Source: an uncultured Candidatus Altimarinota bacterium
GTDB taxonomy: Bacteria; Patescibacteriota; Gracilibacteria; CAIRYL01
Length of the DNA stretch: 53,389 bases
Assembly (NCBI GenBank): GCA_947311245.1
Contig: CAMZKJ010000024.1
Location: 1-53,389 of the forward strand
Reading direction: 5' to 3'
Positions 31,436 through 40,890 of the stretch are shown piece after piece. Under the pieces are notes generated by a model. It was given only the letters and a program-made list of their open reading frames with translations. It had not been told where the DNA came from and ran no database searches. The first letter of the stretch is position 1. Every line of letters begins with the position of its first letter. The position numbers and the translations under genes are program-made.

Positions 31436-34400
31436 TTATCCTCCTAATAATGCGGCTAAAGGATCAACTTCGCTTGAACTGCTTGAACTTGTTGTAGTAA
31501 TAGGTGTTGGGGTTGAAGTAGAAGTAGAAGTAGGTGTAGGAGTTGAGGTTGTAGTAGGAGTTGCAGTAGCTGTAGCTGTAGGAGTTGGTGTGTTTCGTGA
31601 TTGAATATTTGCTGTGGGATAGGGGGTTGCAGTTTGACTTGCTGAGTAGGTTGGGACTGGTGTTACACCTGACGCAGAATGTATATTATTCGTTGGTGTT
31701 GGTGTTGAACTCGCAGTTACTGCTGTTACCTGTGGGGTTGGTGTTGAAAGGGGATTTGGTGTTGCAGAAAATGTCGGTGTAGGAGTAGGAGAATATTCAA
31801 TGGTATTATTTGTCTGTGTATTTGAATTTGTTCCTGAAACTCCAGAATTTGAATTCTCGTTACTATTGGTTCCCGTGTAATTATTAGGATTTGCACTATT
31901 GTGGAGAGTGGTATCACTTGAATCTGAATTTGAATCTTCAAGGGTTGATAATACCTCACCATATTGAGCAGAAAATAATGTAAAATCCTTAAAATCTACT
32001 TTCCCATCTCCATCAAAATCACCGGAATTTACTTCTTTGTATGTTTTTCCATAGACGGCTGCAAAAAGTGTAAAATCTGAGAAATCTACAACTTTATCAT
32101 TATTAAAATCGGCAGTTCCATATAAATTTCCAAGATTTTCACCAAGGGGAGCAGAAAATGCGTCAAATTGTGCAAGTTTTCGTTTTTCTATTTTTTTCCC
32201 ATAAATAGATTCAATATTTTTGTAGTATAATTTATATTTTGCTCCTGCTTGCTGGGATTTTGTAGTTATTTCAATACTTGTTTTATTTTTTAATTGTAAA
32301 TCTAATACTTCAAGTCGTATTTTTGTTCCAGATTTTAATATAAATATATTTTCGGTATTTACAATACTTATCGCAGAAAGAGGTTGGTTAAATTCTAGTG
32401 TTATTTTTTCTGGTGAAGAAGTTGAAATATTAACTATTTTGAATGGATTCAATGTTCTTTCTGGAGGTTTTGAATATGCTGTAAAATTAAAAATTCTATC
32501 AGCAAAAGATGAATATACTAATCCAATTTTTTGTGCATCAATATTTAATGCATATTCTTTTTTCTCAATTTGCTCTTCTGTTTTTAGTGTTACAAGTTTT
32601 CCATCTGGGCTGGCGGTAACATTATAAATTTTTAATGATTCATTTTTATTTTGAGCATTTGTAATTTTAAATAATTCTGCTTTTAGTTGAGATGGTTCAA
32701 TTGCTTTTTTAAATAAAATCTGAATTTCTGTATTACTAATTGCTTGCACAACAGAGACTGTATTTGTTCCATCTTGTAAAACAGTTTCTGCAGTTCGAAC
32801 AGGAATGCTTAATGTTCCACTACTACTATTTTTATTTTTATCTATGGCAGTAATTTCTAATGTATAATTTTCATCTCGTGCTTTGGTTGTTTTTGGAATA
32901 ATTAAATCTGAAATATAATACCATTGTCCTTTGTTTTCTTTCATTATTGGTGTCATGCATAATAATGTTCGAGTAGAAATACACTGTTCTTTTCCGTTTA
33001 TATCTTTTGAAGATGTTCCTTTCGGAAGTTCTGAACCTTTGAAAAGTGCAATATTGCCAAGTTTTAAAATAACATGAGATATGTTGTCGTCTACATCTTG
33101 TACAAAAACATATGCCGAAAATTTGGTTTCTCCATCTGCAATTGCTTCTATTGGCGTAATATAATTTTTTTCAGAGAGAACTTGTGGTGGACGTCCATTG
33201 TCTGCACTATGGTCAACTTCTAACCATACAGTTTTACTAAATTCATTTCCTTCTTTATCGGTAGCTGAAATTCTTATTTCTTTTTTACCAACGGATGCGC
33301 CCATTGGTAAAATTAATGCATCAGATGAATACCATTGAGATCGTCCTTCGATAGCTCCTCCTTTTAAAGAAAGAGGAGGAAGTCCTATTGATGAAAGATT
33401 TACAGAAACATTGGTTATGTTATCGGCTCCTTGTGGATCAGTAACTTTTGTATGAATTTGAAATGTTGATTTTCCATCTTTTACTAAATGGTTAGACGGT
33501 GTGATGTATGTATCTTCACTTGTCATATTTGGTCCTTGATTATTACTTCGTGCAATAGTAATGGTTTTTGTTTGTTCGGTTTCTTCTCCTTGTGCATCTA
33601 TAGCTGTTATTTTTATTTGATATGAACCATCTGCAACGGATTCAGGAATAACAATGGGGTTTTCATTTTCAAAAAATCGAGTTTTACTGCTTTCTTGTCC
33701 TGTGTTTAACGGTTTTAGAAAAATTGTATTTAATTGAACAGATGATAAATCAACTGCAACGGTTGTAATATCATTCCCTCCATCTTCGTCTCTTATTTTT
33801 GCAAGAATTAAAACTGGATGACTTGTATCTGAAGGATTTATAGTATTCGGAGTAATATTAAATTCTGCAATATCTGGGGGGATAGATCCAGTTGTGTCTC
33901 GTGAAACAATAAGGGTTACAAATCCTTCTGAATGGAGTCCCGATTTATTTTGTGCTACAATAGGAATTTTATATGGAGTTGTAGATGTTGATACCGTTTC
34001 TGGAACGGTTACATTTTCCAGTACATAAATTTGCATTCCATTTTCAATTTCACCTTTTCCAAGTTCTGTTACTGCTGGTCCATCAATAACTCGTAAATCG
34101 GCAGTTACTTTTTCTAAATCGGCAAGTCCTCGTGAATCATCGACATATACATATAAATTTGTTGTTTGATTTCCATTATTTTTCACTTTTTTAGGTGACG
34201 CGTAACTTTTTTCAGATAGTACAATAATTTCATCGCTTTGAATGTTTTCTACAACAAATGCCGATGTTTTTGTTAATTGTTTTGAAATACCTCCATCTGA
34301 CCATTTAAACTCTATATCATACACTTGTTTTAAAATATTTTGTGGAATTTTAAAGCGTACCGATGTGTCGGTTGTTTCAATTTTTTCTAAGGTATATGTT

Positions 34401-36391
34401 CCTGCGTATGCTTCTAAATCAGCTGGAATATTTTGTCCCAAAATTGTAATTTCTTCTGTTGCACCAATCACCACTCGATATGGTGAAATATTGCTAATGG
34501 TAAAAACTTTTGGTGCAGCTGCAGCTGTATAAATCACAGTATTTTTTCCACCAAGAAATTTATGTTCTGGTGTTTCAAAATATTTTGGATATAACGATAA
34601 GACATATCTGTCTTTCGGAGTCTGAAGAGATGTTTTTAAAATATATTTTTTAGGATTGGTACTATCTGGTTCTACAGAGTAAATATCAATATTTTGGTTT
34701 GCATTACGAATTTCAAAATAAATATTTTTCATGCTTTCTGCACTTGGTTTTTTTGTAAATTCAATGCTAATAGTTTCATTATCAATTGGCTGAATTCCAT
34801 TTTCTGCAATTCCAAAATCTCTATCATATTCTTTTGCAGAATTATTTATTGCAAATTTTAATTGATTAAATTCAGTTATATTTTTTGCTGCATCTTGCAG
34901 TGTTCCTTTTCTTATCATTACAACATATTCTTCGGTTGGTTCGAGGAGGAGATTTCTAAATATTATAGTTTTTTTATCGGCTGAAATTTCTATTGTTGTA
35001 TTTTCATCAATAATATTTTTATTATTTTCACAGCCACTCTCATCACACAATTTACATGTTTCAAGATTTGTAAATTTAAAAATTTGAAAATGTTCTAGAT
35101 TAATAGAATTTTCATCTAATGTATTAAAAAAATTAAGCTGAATAGTATCATTATTTAATCGTAGTGCTTCTTTCATTTCAGGTCCTTTTTCTGCGATATT
35201 TGTTGGATATAAAAAAATATCGGTTAAAAATCCTAGTAAAGGTTTCCCACTTTTACTTTCAATATAATTCACTCGAAATGGATCTGGATTATGCAAGTCT
35301 TGAATTCTATACGAATCGTTAAATGTTACAGTAATTGTTTTTTTATTTGACCCAATAATAAATTTTTCAACTTCTAGTGTTCGAGATTGAAAATCTCTTA
35401 ACTGAACAGAGTCTGGGTCAATTTCTTCTGAAAATGTTAGTTTAATTGTATTATTGTCTGTATCTATAATTTCATTTTTTAGTATTTGAAAAATTGGAGA
35501 TTTATCTTTTGTAACATAAAAGGAAATAGGATTGGTTTCACTTTCTATTTTTTCTCCTTTTTTTCCTAAATATTCATTTGTAAATTGTAATTCATACTTT
35601 TCGCCTCCAAGTAAATCGAGTCGTTTAAATAGAATTTTTTCTTTATCTATATGAACAGTAGAAAACTCATTTTTTGCTTCAGGAGAAAATGAAAAATCTG
35701 CAAGCGTAATATCTTCTTTTAATAAATTATTAAAATCTATAGAGAGTTCTCCATTTTCACTCACTGTAAAATTATCAATTCGTAATTCTGAAAAATCATG
35801 CAGTATTTGAATATTTCCATTTTCAGATTTTGCACTCATTTCTTGCATATTTGCCCCAATAATTTTCATATTGTTTAATTGCAACTCTATATTTTGTACG
35901 TCTGTGGTAATATCTGCTTTTATACTGAATGATAAAAATAAAAAATCTTTTTCTGCATCAATCGCGATACTGTCACCACCAGTTGCTCCGACGACTGTAA
36001 TTTTTCCTTTAATATTTGTATTTTCTTGTACAAAAAAATTTTTTCCATCAAGTGCTCCTGTTTTTGTTGAAATTCCATTAAATTGTAATGCTGTATCTGG
36101 ATACTCGATATCAAAGCTAAATCCAAGAAGTGAATCTATTTTATTATGTGTTTTTACAATAATTTCACCTGATTGTCCTGCTTTACTTGTATATGTATCT
36201 GGAATATAAAAAATAGTGTCATTTGCTAATTCTGTATTTGAATTGCTTGTTTGAAATATATCGGCTGTAAAAAAAGTAGAATTTAAGAACCCGAAAAAAT
36301 TCGAGCTCATAAAGCTAAAGGCTATTGCTAGAGTAAATGCTAAACTTAAAAAAAGTTTTTTGTGTTTATGTATAATTGTTTTCATCGTCAT
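31436..36391 (-). CDS. Giant surface protein with N-terminal cohesin, Ig-like repeats and C-terminal dockerin
   Basis: The 1651-residue exported protein has a signal/anchor helix at about 13-33 and a cohesin-like domain at about 50-200 (AGQSGEIIVKTHNKIDSLLGFSFDIEY; NIKGKITVVGATGGDSIAI). Many Ig-like domains follow: SbsA-type units (TIKLTFSEEIDPDSVQLRDF; TIQLNFFNTLDENSINLEHF; TISIEFTKKPSAESMKNIYF), an IPT/TIG-like domain at about 625-715, then 'NITxVxVNLSSIxL' units. Next comes a dockerin pair of EF-hand-like loops (DFNNDKVVDFSDF and DFDGDGKVDFKDF, about 1420-1479), then a ~170-residue Ser/Thr/Pro/Asn tail ending EVDPLAALLGG. Having both cohesin and dockerin suggests self-assembly. First gene of the leftward surface operon. 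Confidence 0.85.
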   Translation of the reverse strand: MTMKTIIHKHKKLFLSLAFTLAIAFSFMSSNFFGFLNSTFFTADIFQTSNSNTELANDTIFYIPDTYTSKAGQSGEIIVKTHNKIDSLLGFSFDIEYPDTALQFNGISTKTGALDGKNFFVQENTNIKGKITVVGATGGDSIAIDAEKDFLFLSFSIKADITTDVQNIELQLNNMKIIGANMQEMSAKSENGNIQILHDFSELRIDNFTVSENGELSIDFNNLLKEDITLADFSFSPEAKNEFSTVHIDKEKILFKRLDLLGGEKYELQFTNEYLGKKGEKIESETNPISFYVTKDKSPIFQILKNEIIDTDNNTIKLTFSEEIDPDSVQLRDFQSRTLEVEKFIIGSNKKTITVTFNDSYRIQDLHNPDPFRVNYIESKSGKPLLGFLTDIFLYPTNIAEKGPEMKEALRLNNDTIQLNFFNTLDENSINLEHFQIFKFTNLETCKLCDESGCENNKNIIDENTTIEISADKKTIIFRNLLLEPTEEYVVMIRKGTLQDAAKNITEFNQLKFAINNSAKEYDRDFGIAENGIQPIDNETISIEFTKKPSAESMKNIYFEIRNANQNIDIYSVEPDSTNPKKYILKTSLQTPKDRYVLSLYPKYFETPEHKFLGGKNTVIYTAAAAPKVFTISNISPYRVVIGATEEITILGQNIPADLEAYAGTYTLEKIETTDTSVRFKIPQNILKQVYDIEFKWSDGGISKQLTKTSAFVVENIQSDEIIVLSEKSYASPKKVKNNGNQTTNLYVYVDDSRGLADLEKVTADLRVIDGPAVTELGKGEIENGMQIYVLENVTVPETVSTSTTPYKIPIVAQNKSGLHSEGFVTLIVSRDTTGSIPPDIAEFNITPNTINPSDTSHPVLILAKIRDEDGGNDITTVAVDLSSVQLNTIFLKPLNTGQESSKTRFFENENPIVIPESVADGSYQIKITAIDAQGEETEQTKTITIARSNNQGPNMTSEDTYITPSNHLVKDGKSTFQIHTKVTDPQGADNITNVSVNLSSIGLPPLSLKGGAIEGRSQWYSSDALILPMGASVGKKEIRISATDKEGNEFSKTVWLEVDHSADNGRPPQVLSEKNYITPIEAIADGETKFSAYVFVQDVDDNISHVILKLGNIALFKGSELPKGTSSKDINGKEQCISTRTLLCMTPIMKENKGQWYYISDLIIPKTTKARDENYTLEITAIDKNKNSSSGTLSIPVRTAETVLQDGTNTVSVVQAISNTEIQILFKKAIEPSQLKAELFKITNAQNKNESLKIYNVTASPDGKLVTLKTEEQIEKKEYALNIDAQKIGLVYSSFADRIFNFTAYSKPPERTLNPFKIVNISTSSPEKITLEFNQPLSAISIVNTENIFILKSGTKIRLEVLDLQLKNKTSIEITTKSQQAGAKYKLYYKNIESIYGKKIEKRKLAQFDAFSAPLGENLGNLYGTADFNNDKVVDFSDFTLFAAVYGKTYKEVNSGDFDGDGKVDFKDFTLFSAQYGEVLSTLEDSNSDSSDTTLHNSANPNNYTGTNSNENSNSGVSGTNSNTQTNNTIEYSPTPTPTFSATPNPLSTPTPQVTAVTASSTPTPTNNIHSASGVTPVPTYSASQTATPYPTANIQSRNTPTPTATATATPTTTSTPTPTSTSTSTPTPITTTSSSSSSEVDPLAALLGG

Positions 36392-36512
36392 GAAATAAAT
36401 TTGTGTATATTGTGTGTCGAAATTATTTGTATATGTTTATTTAATAATTCAGATAATTATATCATGAATTTCATACTTATCCAAATTTTATGTTTTGAAA
36501 TTAATATGTTTA

Positions 36513-36529
36513 GAATTATTAAATAATTC
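36513..36529. promoter_or_regulatory. Palindrome in the divergent region between surface operon and yidC
   Basis: GAATTATT-A-AATAATTC is a perfect 17-bp inverted repeat. Its right half with CAG (AATAATTCAG, 36522-36531) recurs at 36443-36452, nearer the surface-operon start. It may be an operator; AT-richness raises the chance rate. The rest of the 229-bp gap (36392-36620) shows no clear promoter or RNA. Confidence 0.35.
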
Positions 36530-36620
36530 AGCAATTTAAAAGCATTTAAAACTTGGAAAATAATCTATAGCATGTCAAAATAGAATTATAGAAAAACTAT
36601 ATTTTTACACTTAATTTCCT

Positions 36621-37850
36621 ATGGATAAAATAATGCGATTTTTAATAATTTTTTTTGGAACTTACTTACTTTTGATTTTTGTGTTTCCACCAGAAGAGAA
36701 GAGTAATAATGAAAAAATAAATGATATTACTATTGTGGCATCAGATAATGAATATACAATAGGGGATTTAGTAAGTATTGATATTACAAATAATACAGAT
36801 GAAAATATAGATTTAGGAGCTGGGACTCCTCCCGAAAAAGTAAAAATTGAAAAATACGATAATGGAGAATTGGTATCTTTGAACGTTTCGGAAGATCCAG
36901 AAAATTCTATTTTAATGGCAAATGAAACACTTACATTACGTTATCCGAAACAGAATACAGAATTTTTTAATACGGCAGGAAATTATACTGTAAAAGTTGA
37001 TGTGAATGTTTCAGAGAAAGAAAAACATTTTCAAGATACTATTGTTATAGAAGATGCAGGAATATTTAAAACAATTTGGAGAACATTTTTTTGGAAACCA
37101 GTCTATAATTTATTCATTGGTTTTTTAGATATAACTTCAAAAAATCTTGGATGGACAATAATTTTATTAACATTAATTATTAAATTATTACTGTTTATTC
37201 CAACACAAAAGGGAATGAAAGCACAGCGAGTAATGCAAAAATTACAACCAGAGCTTGATAAAATAAAAAATAAAAATGCTGGAAATCAGCAAGCTATTGC
37301 AATGCAAACAATGGAATTATGGAAAAAACATAATGTGAATCCCTTTTCATCTATTGTGCCAATGCTTATTCAGTTTCCTGTTCTTATTGCATTATATTAT
37401 GTAATTCAAGGTGGTTTATCGGAATATCAATCATTTTTTCTGTATGATTGGACATGGTTTGGAAATTTTGATTATCAGAATATTTCGTATAATTTTTACG
37501 GATTTTTAGAATTACTTCAAACTCCTCTTCAATACATTCAAGCAATTTGGTTGCCTGTAGTAGTTGCGATTGCTCAATTTTTTGCAATGAAGCTTTCTTT
37601 TGCAAAAATGAAACAACAGCAAGAGGAACGAAAAAAAGATAAAAATTATAAAAAACCAGAAGGATTTATGGGGGATATGCAAAATGAAATGCAAAAAATG
37701 AGTGGAGTATTTATGTATATTTTACCCGTAATGATTTTGTTTTTTACAATGTTTCTTCCTCTCGCTATTGGTGTTTATTGGTTAATTTCTACGCTGTTTA
37801 GTATTGGGCAACAGTATGCTGTGAATAGAATTGTAGATGCACAAAAATAA
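36621..37850 (+). CDS. yidC: Membrane protein insertase YidC/Oxa1
   Basis: YidC inserts and folds membrane proteins alone or with SecYEG. The 409-residue protein has an N-terminal helix (IMRFLIIFFGTYLLLIFVFP), a ~130-residue external beta-rich domain (residues ~25-150), then the conserved five-helix core. The core begins FFWKPVYNLFIGFLDITSKNLGWTIILLTLIIKLLLFIPTQKGMKAQRVMQKLQPELDKIK, continues PFSSIVPMLIQFPVLIALYYVI and ends FTMFLPLAIGVYWLISTLFSIGQQYAVNR. The external domain is smaller than in Gram-negative YidC. It converges on the DciA-like gene with a 5-bp gap. Confidence 0.94.
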   Translation: MDKIMRFLIIFFGTYLLLIFVFPPEEKSNNEKINDITIVASDNEYTIGDLVSIDITNNTDENIDLGAGTPPEKVKIEKYDNGELVSLNVSEDPENSILMANETLTLRYPKQNTEFFNTAGNYTVKVDVNVSEKEKHFQDTIVIEDAGIFKTIWRTFFWKPVYNLFIGFLDITSKNLGWTIILLTLIIKLLLFIPTQKGMKAQRVMQKLQPELDKIKNKNAGNQQAIAMQTMELWKKHNVNPFSSIVPMLIQFPVLIALYYVIQGGLSEYQSFFLYDWTWFGNFDYQNISYNFYGFLELLQTPLQYIQAIWLPVVVAIAQFFAMKLSFAKMKQQQEERKKDKNYKKPEGFMGDMQNEMQKMSGVFMYILPVMILFFTMFLPLAIGVYWLISTLFSIGQQYAVNRIVDAQK

Positions 37851-37855
37851 TATTC

Positions 37856-38143
37856 TTAAAAAATAATTATATTTTCTATTTTTTCATTTGGAAATTCTCT
37901 TTGAATGAGTAATAAAAATGAAGAAGAATGTGAATGAAGTGTTTGTTTCCAGCTTGAAGAAGTTGTGGAAATAAACACTTTTTTATTTTTATATTTTTTT
38001 ACAGTACAAAACTGAAAAATTTCGTCTCCAAAATGGTCAGATAATATAATTTTAGTTTTTTCTAAAATTAAAGAAGCATATGCTTCTTTTTTTAGTCCTT
38101 TTTTTTGTAAAAATTTAGAAACGAATTCAGAAAAATGTTTCAT
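37856..38143 (-). CDS. DUF721/DciA-like protein
   Basis: The 95-residue protein has the layout of DUF721: a short helical start, then beta strands KKYKNKKVFISTTSSSWKQTLHSHSSSFLLLIQREFPNEKIENIIIF. This matches the 'xLxVxVxSxxWxxELxxLxxxLLxxlN...vxxIxfr' pattern of DciA, a loader of replicative helicase DnaB in bacteria lacking DnaC. It lies 22 bp after def on the same strand. It is shorter than typical DciA (~100-170) and lacks an extended C-terminus. The replication role is inferred from family only. Confidence 0.7.
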   Translation of the reverse strand: MKHFSEFVSKFLQKKGLKKEAYASLILEKTKIILSDHFGDEIFQFCTVKKYKNKKVFISTTSSSWKQTLHSHSSSFLLLIQREFPNEKIENIIIF

Positions 38144-38165
38144 CTTTTGGTATATTGAAAAATAA

Positions 38166-38657
38166 TTATACTTCTAAATTTACGTCTTTTGTGAGTTCTC
38201 CAATTACTTTATCTGTAAATAATACACCATCTAAATGATCTATTTCATGTTGTACAATTCGTGCATCAAAATCATTTAATATTCGAGTTTTTGGTAGAAA
38301 TTTTTCATCATAAAATTTTAATTCAATTTTATTCCATCGTTCTACTATTCCAAATTGATTTGGAATAGATAAACAACCTTCGTCGTCTTTATTTGTTGTT
38401 TTTGAATGTGTAATAATTTCAGGATTAATTAAGACTGTTGTTTTTTTTCCAAGTACAGCTAATATAATTCGTAGATTTTTTCCCACTTGTGGAGCTGCAA
38501 GTCCAACACCTGTTTCTTCTTTCGCTAATGTCTTTTTCATTTTTTCTATCAATTTTTTATGTGTTTTATCCAGTTTTAAAATAGGATCAGAGACCGTTCT
38601 CAGAGTTTTTTTCTCTTCAGAATTATTTACTGTTATGATATTAAAAGTACTTGCCAT
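38166..38657 (-). CDS. def: Peptide deformylase
   Basis: Def removes the formyl group from nascent N-formyl-Met. The 163-residue product has all three motifs in order: GVGLAAPQVG, EGCLSIP with the metal-binding Cys, and QHEIDHLDGVLFTDK with the HExxH ligands. The N-terminus (RTVSDPILKLDKTHKKLI) is standard. It is transcribed leftward ahead of the DciA-like gene. Two copies of TAAGTATAATAAAA (38702-38715 and 38725-38738) lie upstream and may include its promoter. Confidence 0.96.
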   Translation of the reverse strand: MASTFNIITVNNSEEKKTLRTVSDPILKLDKTHKKLIEKMKKTLAKEETGVGLAAPQVGKNLRIILAVLGKKTTVLINPEIITHSKTTNKDDEGCLSIPNQFGIVERWNKIELKFYDEKFLPKTRILNDFDARIVQHEIDHLDGVLFTDKVIGELTKDVNLEV

Positions 38658-38770
38658 TTTAAAAGTATCTAAAAAAGAATAAATGTCTTATAAATATATT
38701 CTAAGTATAATAAAATCTATAGATTAAGTATAATAAAAATAATTTTTTGAAGAAATACAAAAAAAATAAT

Positions 38771-38802
38771 ACAAAAAAAGAGCATAAATGCTCTTTTTTT
38801 GT
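38771..38802 (-). terminator. Terminator between the RRM gene and def
   Basis: A 15-bp perfect stem ACAAAAAAAGAGCAT / ATGCTCTTTTTTTGT with an AA (TT) loop lies 26 bp after the RRM gene's stop. It has T runs on both strands, so it works in either direction; leftward use is expected here. Confidence 0.85.
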
Positions 38803-38827
38803 ATAAACAGAAATGTTTAATTATAAA

Positions 38828-39097
38828 TTAATCTCGTGGTCGAGCTTCATTTACAATAATAGCTCGTGGAGTTCGTCCATCTTGAGCATCAAAATCTTGT
38901 TCATTCCACATTTCGATTGCAGCAGCAGCTCCTTCTGTAGTTTCCATTTCTACAAATCCGAACCCTCGTGATCGACCTGTTTCTCGGTCAGTAATAACTC
39001 GAGCAGAAATAACTGTTCCAGCTTGTTCAAATGCTTCTCGAAGCATTTCATCAGAAACTCCCCAAGGAAGACTTCCTACAAATAATTTAGTTTCCAT
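38828..39097 (-). CDS. RRM-domain RNA-binding protein
   Basis: The 89-residue single-RRM protein has RNP2 LFVGSLPWGVS at the N-terminus and RNP1 RGFGFVEM in the third strand, with ITDRETGRS between and a short C-terminal tail NEARPRD. Such glycine-poor small RRM proteins occur in cyanobacteria and other bacteria and often respond to cold or bind mRNA. It has its own terminator and a 112-bp leader region containing two TACCTAA copies (plus strand, 39138-39144 and 39148-39154) and a locally GC-richer stretch, which may hold the promoter or a regulatory leader. Confidence 0.93.
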   Translation of the reverse strand: METKLFVGSLPWGVSDEMLREAFEQAGTVISARVITDRETGRSRGFGFVEMETTEGAAAAIEMWNEQDFDAQDGRTPRAIIVNEARPRD

Positions 39098-39209
39098 ATT
39101 TATAATGGTAAAGAATATATAACAATTTTTCTGTACTTACCTAACACTACCTAAACTGGAAAGATGCGGACCCGAACTTCAATAATTGCCAATAAATTAT
39201 CTCTTACTT

Positions 39210-40799
39210 TTAATTAAAATGCAAAAGTTTTTTTGCCTGATCTAATGCCTCATTTGTAACATCTTCTCCGGAAATCATTTTTGCTAATACTGTCACTCGT
39301 TCTTCACCTGTAACATATCGTAAAGTTGTAACAGTTTTGTTTTCCAAATGTGTTTTTTCTACAACTAAATGATGTGTTGCCATTGCGGCAATTTGTGGTA
39401 AATGTGTAATAGAAATAATTTGTCTATTCTCTGCAAGCTTTTTCATTTCGGTTGCCATTTTTTCTGCAATTGCCCCCGATACACCCGTATCAATTTCGTC
39501 AAAAATCATTGTAGTATTTTCTGGAAAAAACTGTTTTAGCGCCAATGTAATTCGTGCAATTTCTCCTCCAGATGCCGAAAACGATAAATTTTGTACTTCG
39601 TTTTGATTCGCTGAAAATAAAAACTCGACCTGTTCTTTCCCATATTTACAAATCTCAACAGCTTTTAAATTTACCTGAAATATAGCTTTTTCCATTCCCA
39701 TAATTCGGCATTTTTCTTGAATCAATTCTCCAAATTCTAAAGTTTTTTCTTTTCGAGCTTTTGATAAAATATCTCCTAATGCTTCAAGTTTTTCGAATAA
39801 AAGTTTTTTTTCTTCTGTGTATGTATTCTTACTATTTTCTAGTGTTATAATACTTTCTAAGTTGTTTTTAAGTGTTTCTTTTTTTTCAAAAAGTTGCTGA
39901 GGTGAAATCACTCCAAATTCTTTACACCATCGTGAGATTTGAGAAATGAGATTTTGGGCTTCTGTTATTTCAGCTTCATTTATTCCATCGGGTAATTCAG
40001 ATTCTAAATTTTGAATTATTTCTTGAACATTGGTGAAAATAATATTTAATTTTTCAGAATTATTTATTGGCGTATTGCTATTTTTTTCTAATTTTTTAAT
40101 ATTTGTTTCTACGCTGTCTAACAGTGATAAAACACTATTTCCTTCTCCTGCTAAAATTTCGATAGATTCTTCAACGATTTCTTTGGTATCAACAGAAAAT
40201 GAAGAATTTTTAATGATTTGCTCTGCAGATTCTAACTCCTCTAGGGTAAATTGAATTTTCTGCATTTTTTCCAATTGAAATTCCCAAAAATCTTTTTGTA
40301 ATAGTTTTTTTTCTAACTCTTCCGTTTTTTTTTCTAGCTGTAACTTTATATCTAAAAAAGACTGATATACAGATACATATTCTTTTTTTACATTTTGATT
40401 TTCCACAGATAAACATCTATCAAAAATTTCGGTTGCAGCTTCTGGTTGTTTTAAAAAAATATTATCGTGCTGAGAATGCATATGAAAATATTTCGACGAA
40501 AACTCTTGCCCATTTTTTAAACTTTGAGGGATATCATCGATAAAAAATCGAGATTTATTTTTTTCTAAAATCCGTCTAAATATTTTATTTTTAAGTTCTA
40601 GTTCAATAACGGTTCGTACTGTTTCACCTTCTAATGGAAATATATTTTTTGCTCGCTCTCCCATTCCTAGTTTTATAGCATTACAAAAAAAAGATTTTCC
40701 ACTTCCTGTTTCCCCTGTAATTACAGTGAATCCATTAAAAAAATTGAGATTTTCATTTTCAACTAACCCTAAATTTTTAATAGAAATTTGCTTTAACAT
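39210..40799 (-). CDS. recN: DNA repair ATPase RecN
   Basis: RecN is an SMC-like ATPase that acts early in double-strand break repair. The 529-residue protein has Walker A GETGSGKS near the N-terminus (MLKQISIKNLGLVENENLNFFNGFTVITGETGSGKS), MHSQHDN, a long coiled-coil pair (about 150-350), the signature SASGGEIARITLALK, Walker B TMIFDEIDTGVSG and a terminal ITHLPQIAAMATHHLVVEK. It is slightly shorter than the ~550 usual. It is divergent from yebC over 91 bp. Confidence 0.95.
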   Translation of the reverse strand: MLKQISIKNLGLVENENLNFFNGFTVITGETGSGKSFFCNAIKLGMGERAKNIFPLEGETVRTVIELELKNKIFRRILEKNKSRFFIDDIPQSLKNGQEFSSKYFHMHSQHDNIFLKQPEAATEIFDRCLSVENQNVKKEYVSVYQSFLDIKLQLEKKTEELEKKLLQKDFWEFQLEKMQKIQFTLEELESAEQIIKNSSFSVDTKEIVEESIEILAGEGNSVLSLLDSVETNIKKLEKNSNTPINNSEKLNIIFTNVQEIIQNLESELPDGINEAEITEAQNLISQISRWCKEFGVISPQQLFEKKETLKNNLESIITLENSKNTYTEEKKLLFEKLEALGDILSKARKEKTLEFGELIQEKCRIMGMEKAIFQVNLKAVEICKYGKEQVEFLFSANQNEVQNLSFSASGGEIARITLALKQFFPENTTMIFDEIDTGVSGAIAEKMATEMKKLAENRQIISITHLPQIAAMATHHLVVEKTHLENKTVTTLRYVTGEERVTVLAKMISGEDVTNEALDQAKKLLHFN

Positions 40800-40890
40800 T
40801 TTTTTATTTATAAATATTCTAATAATTTACAGAAATTACAAGTTTATGATAAAATAAAAGTAACTATAAGTACATTTTTATTTATTATAT

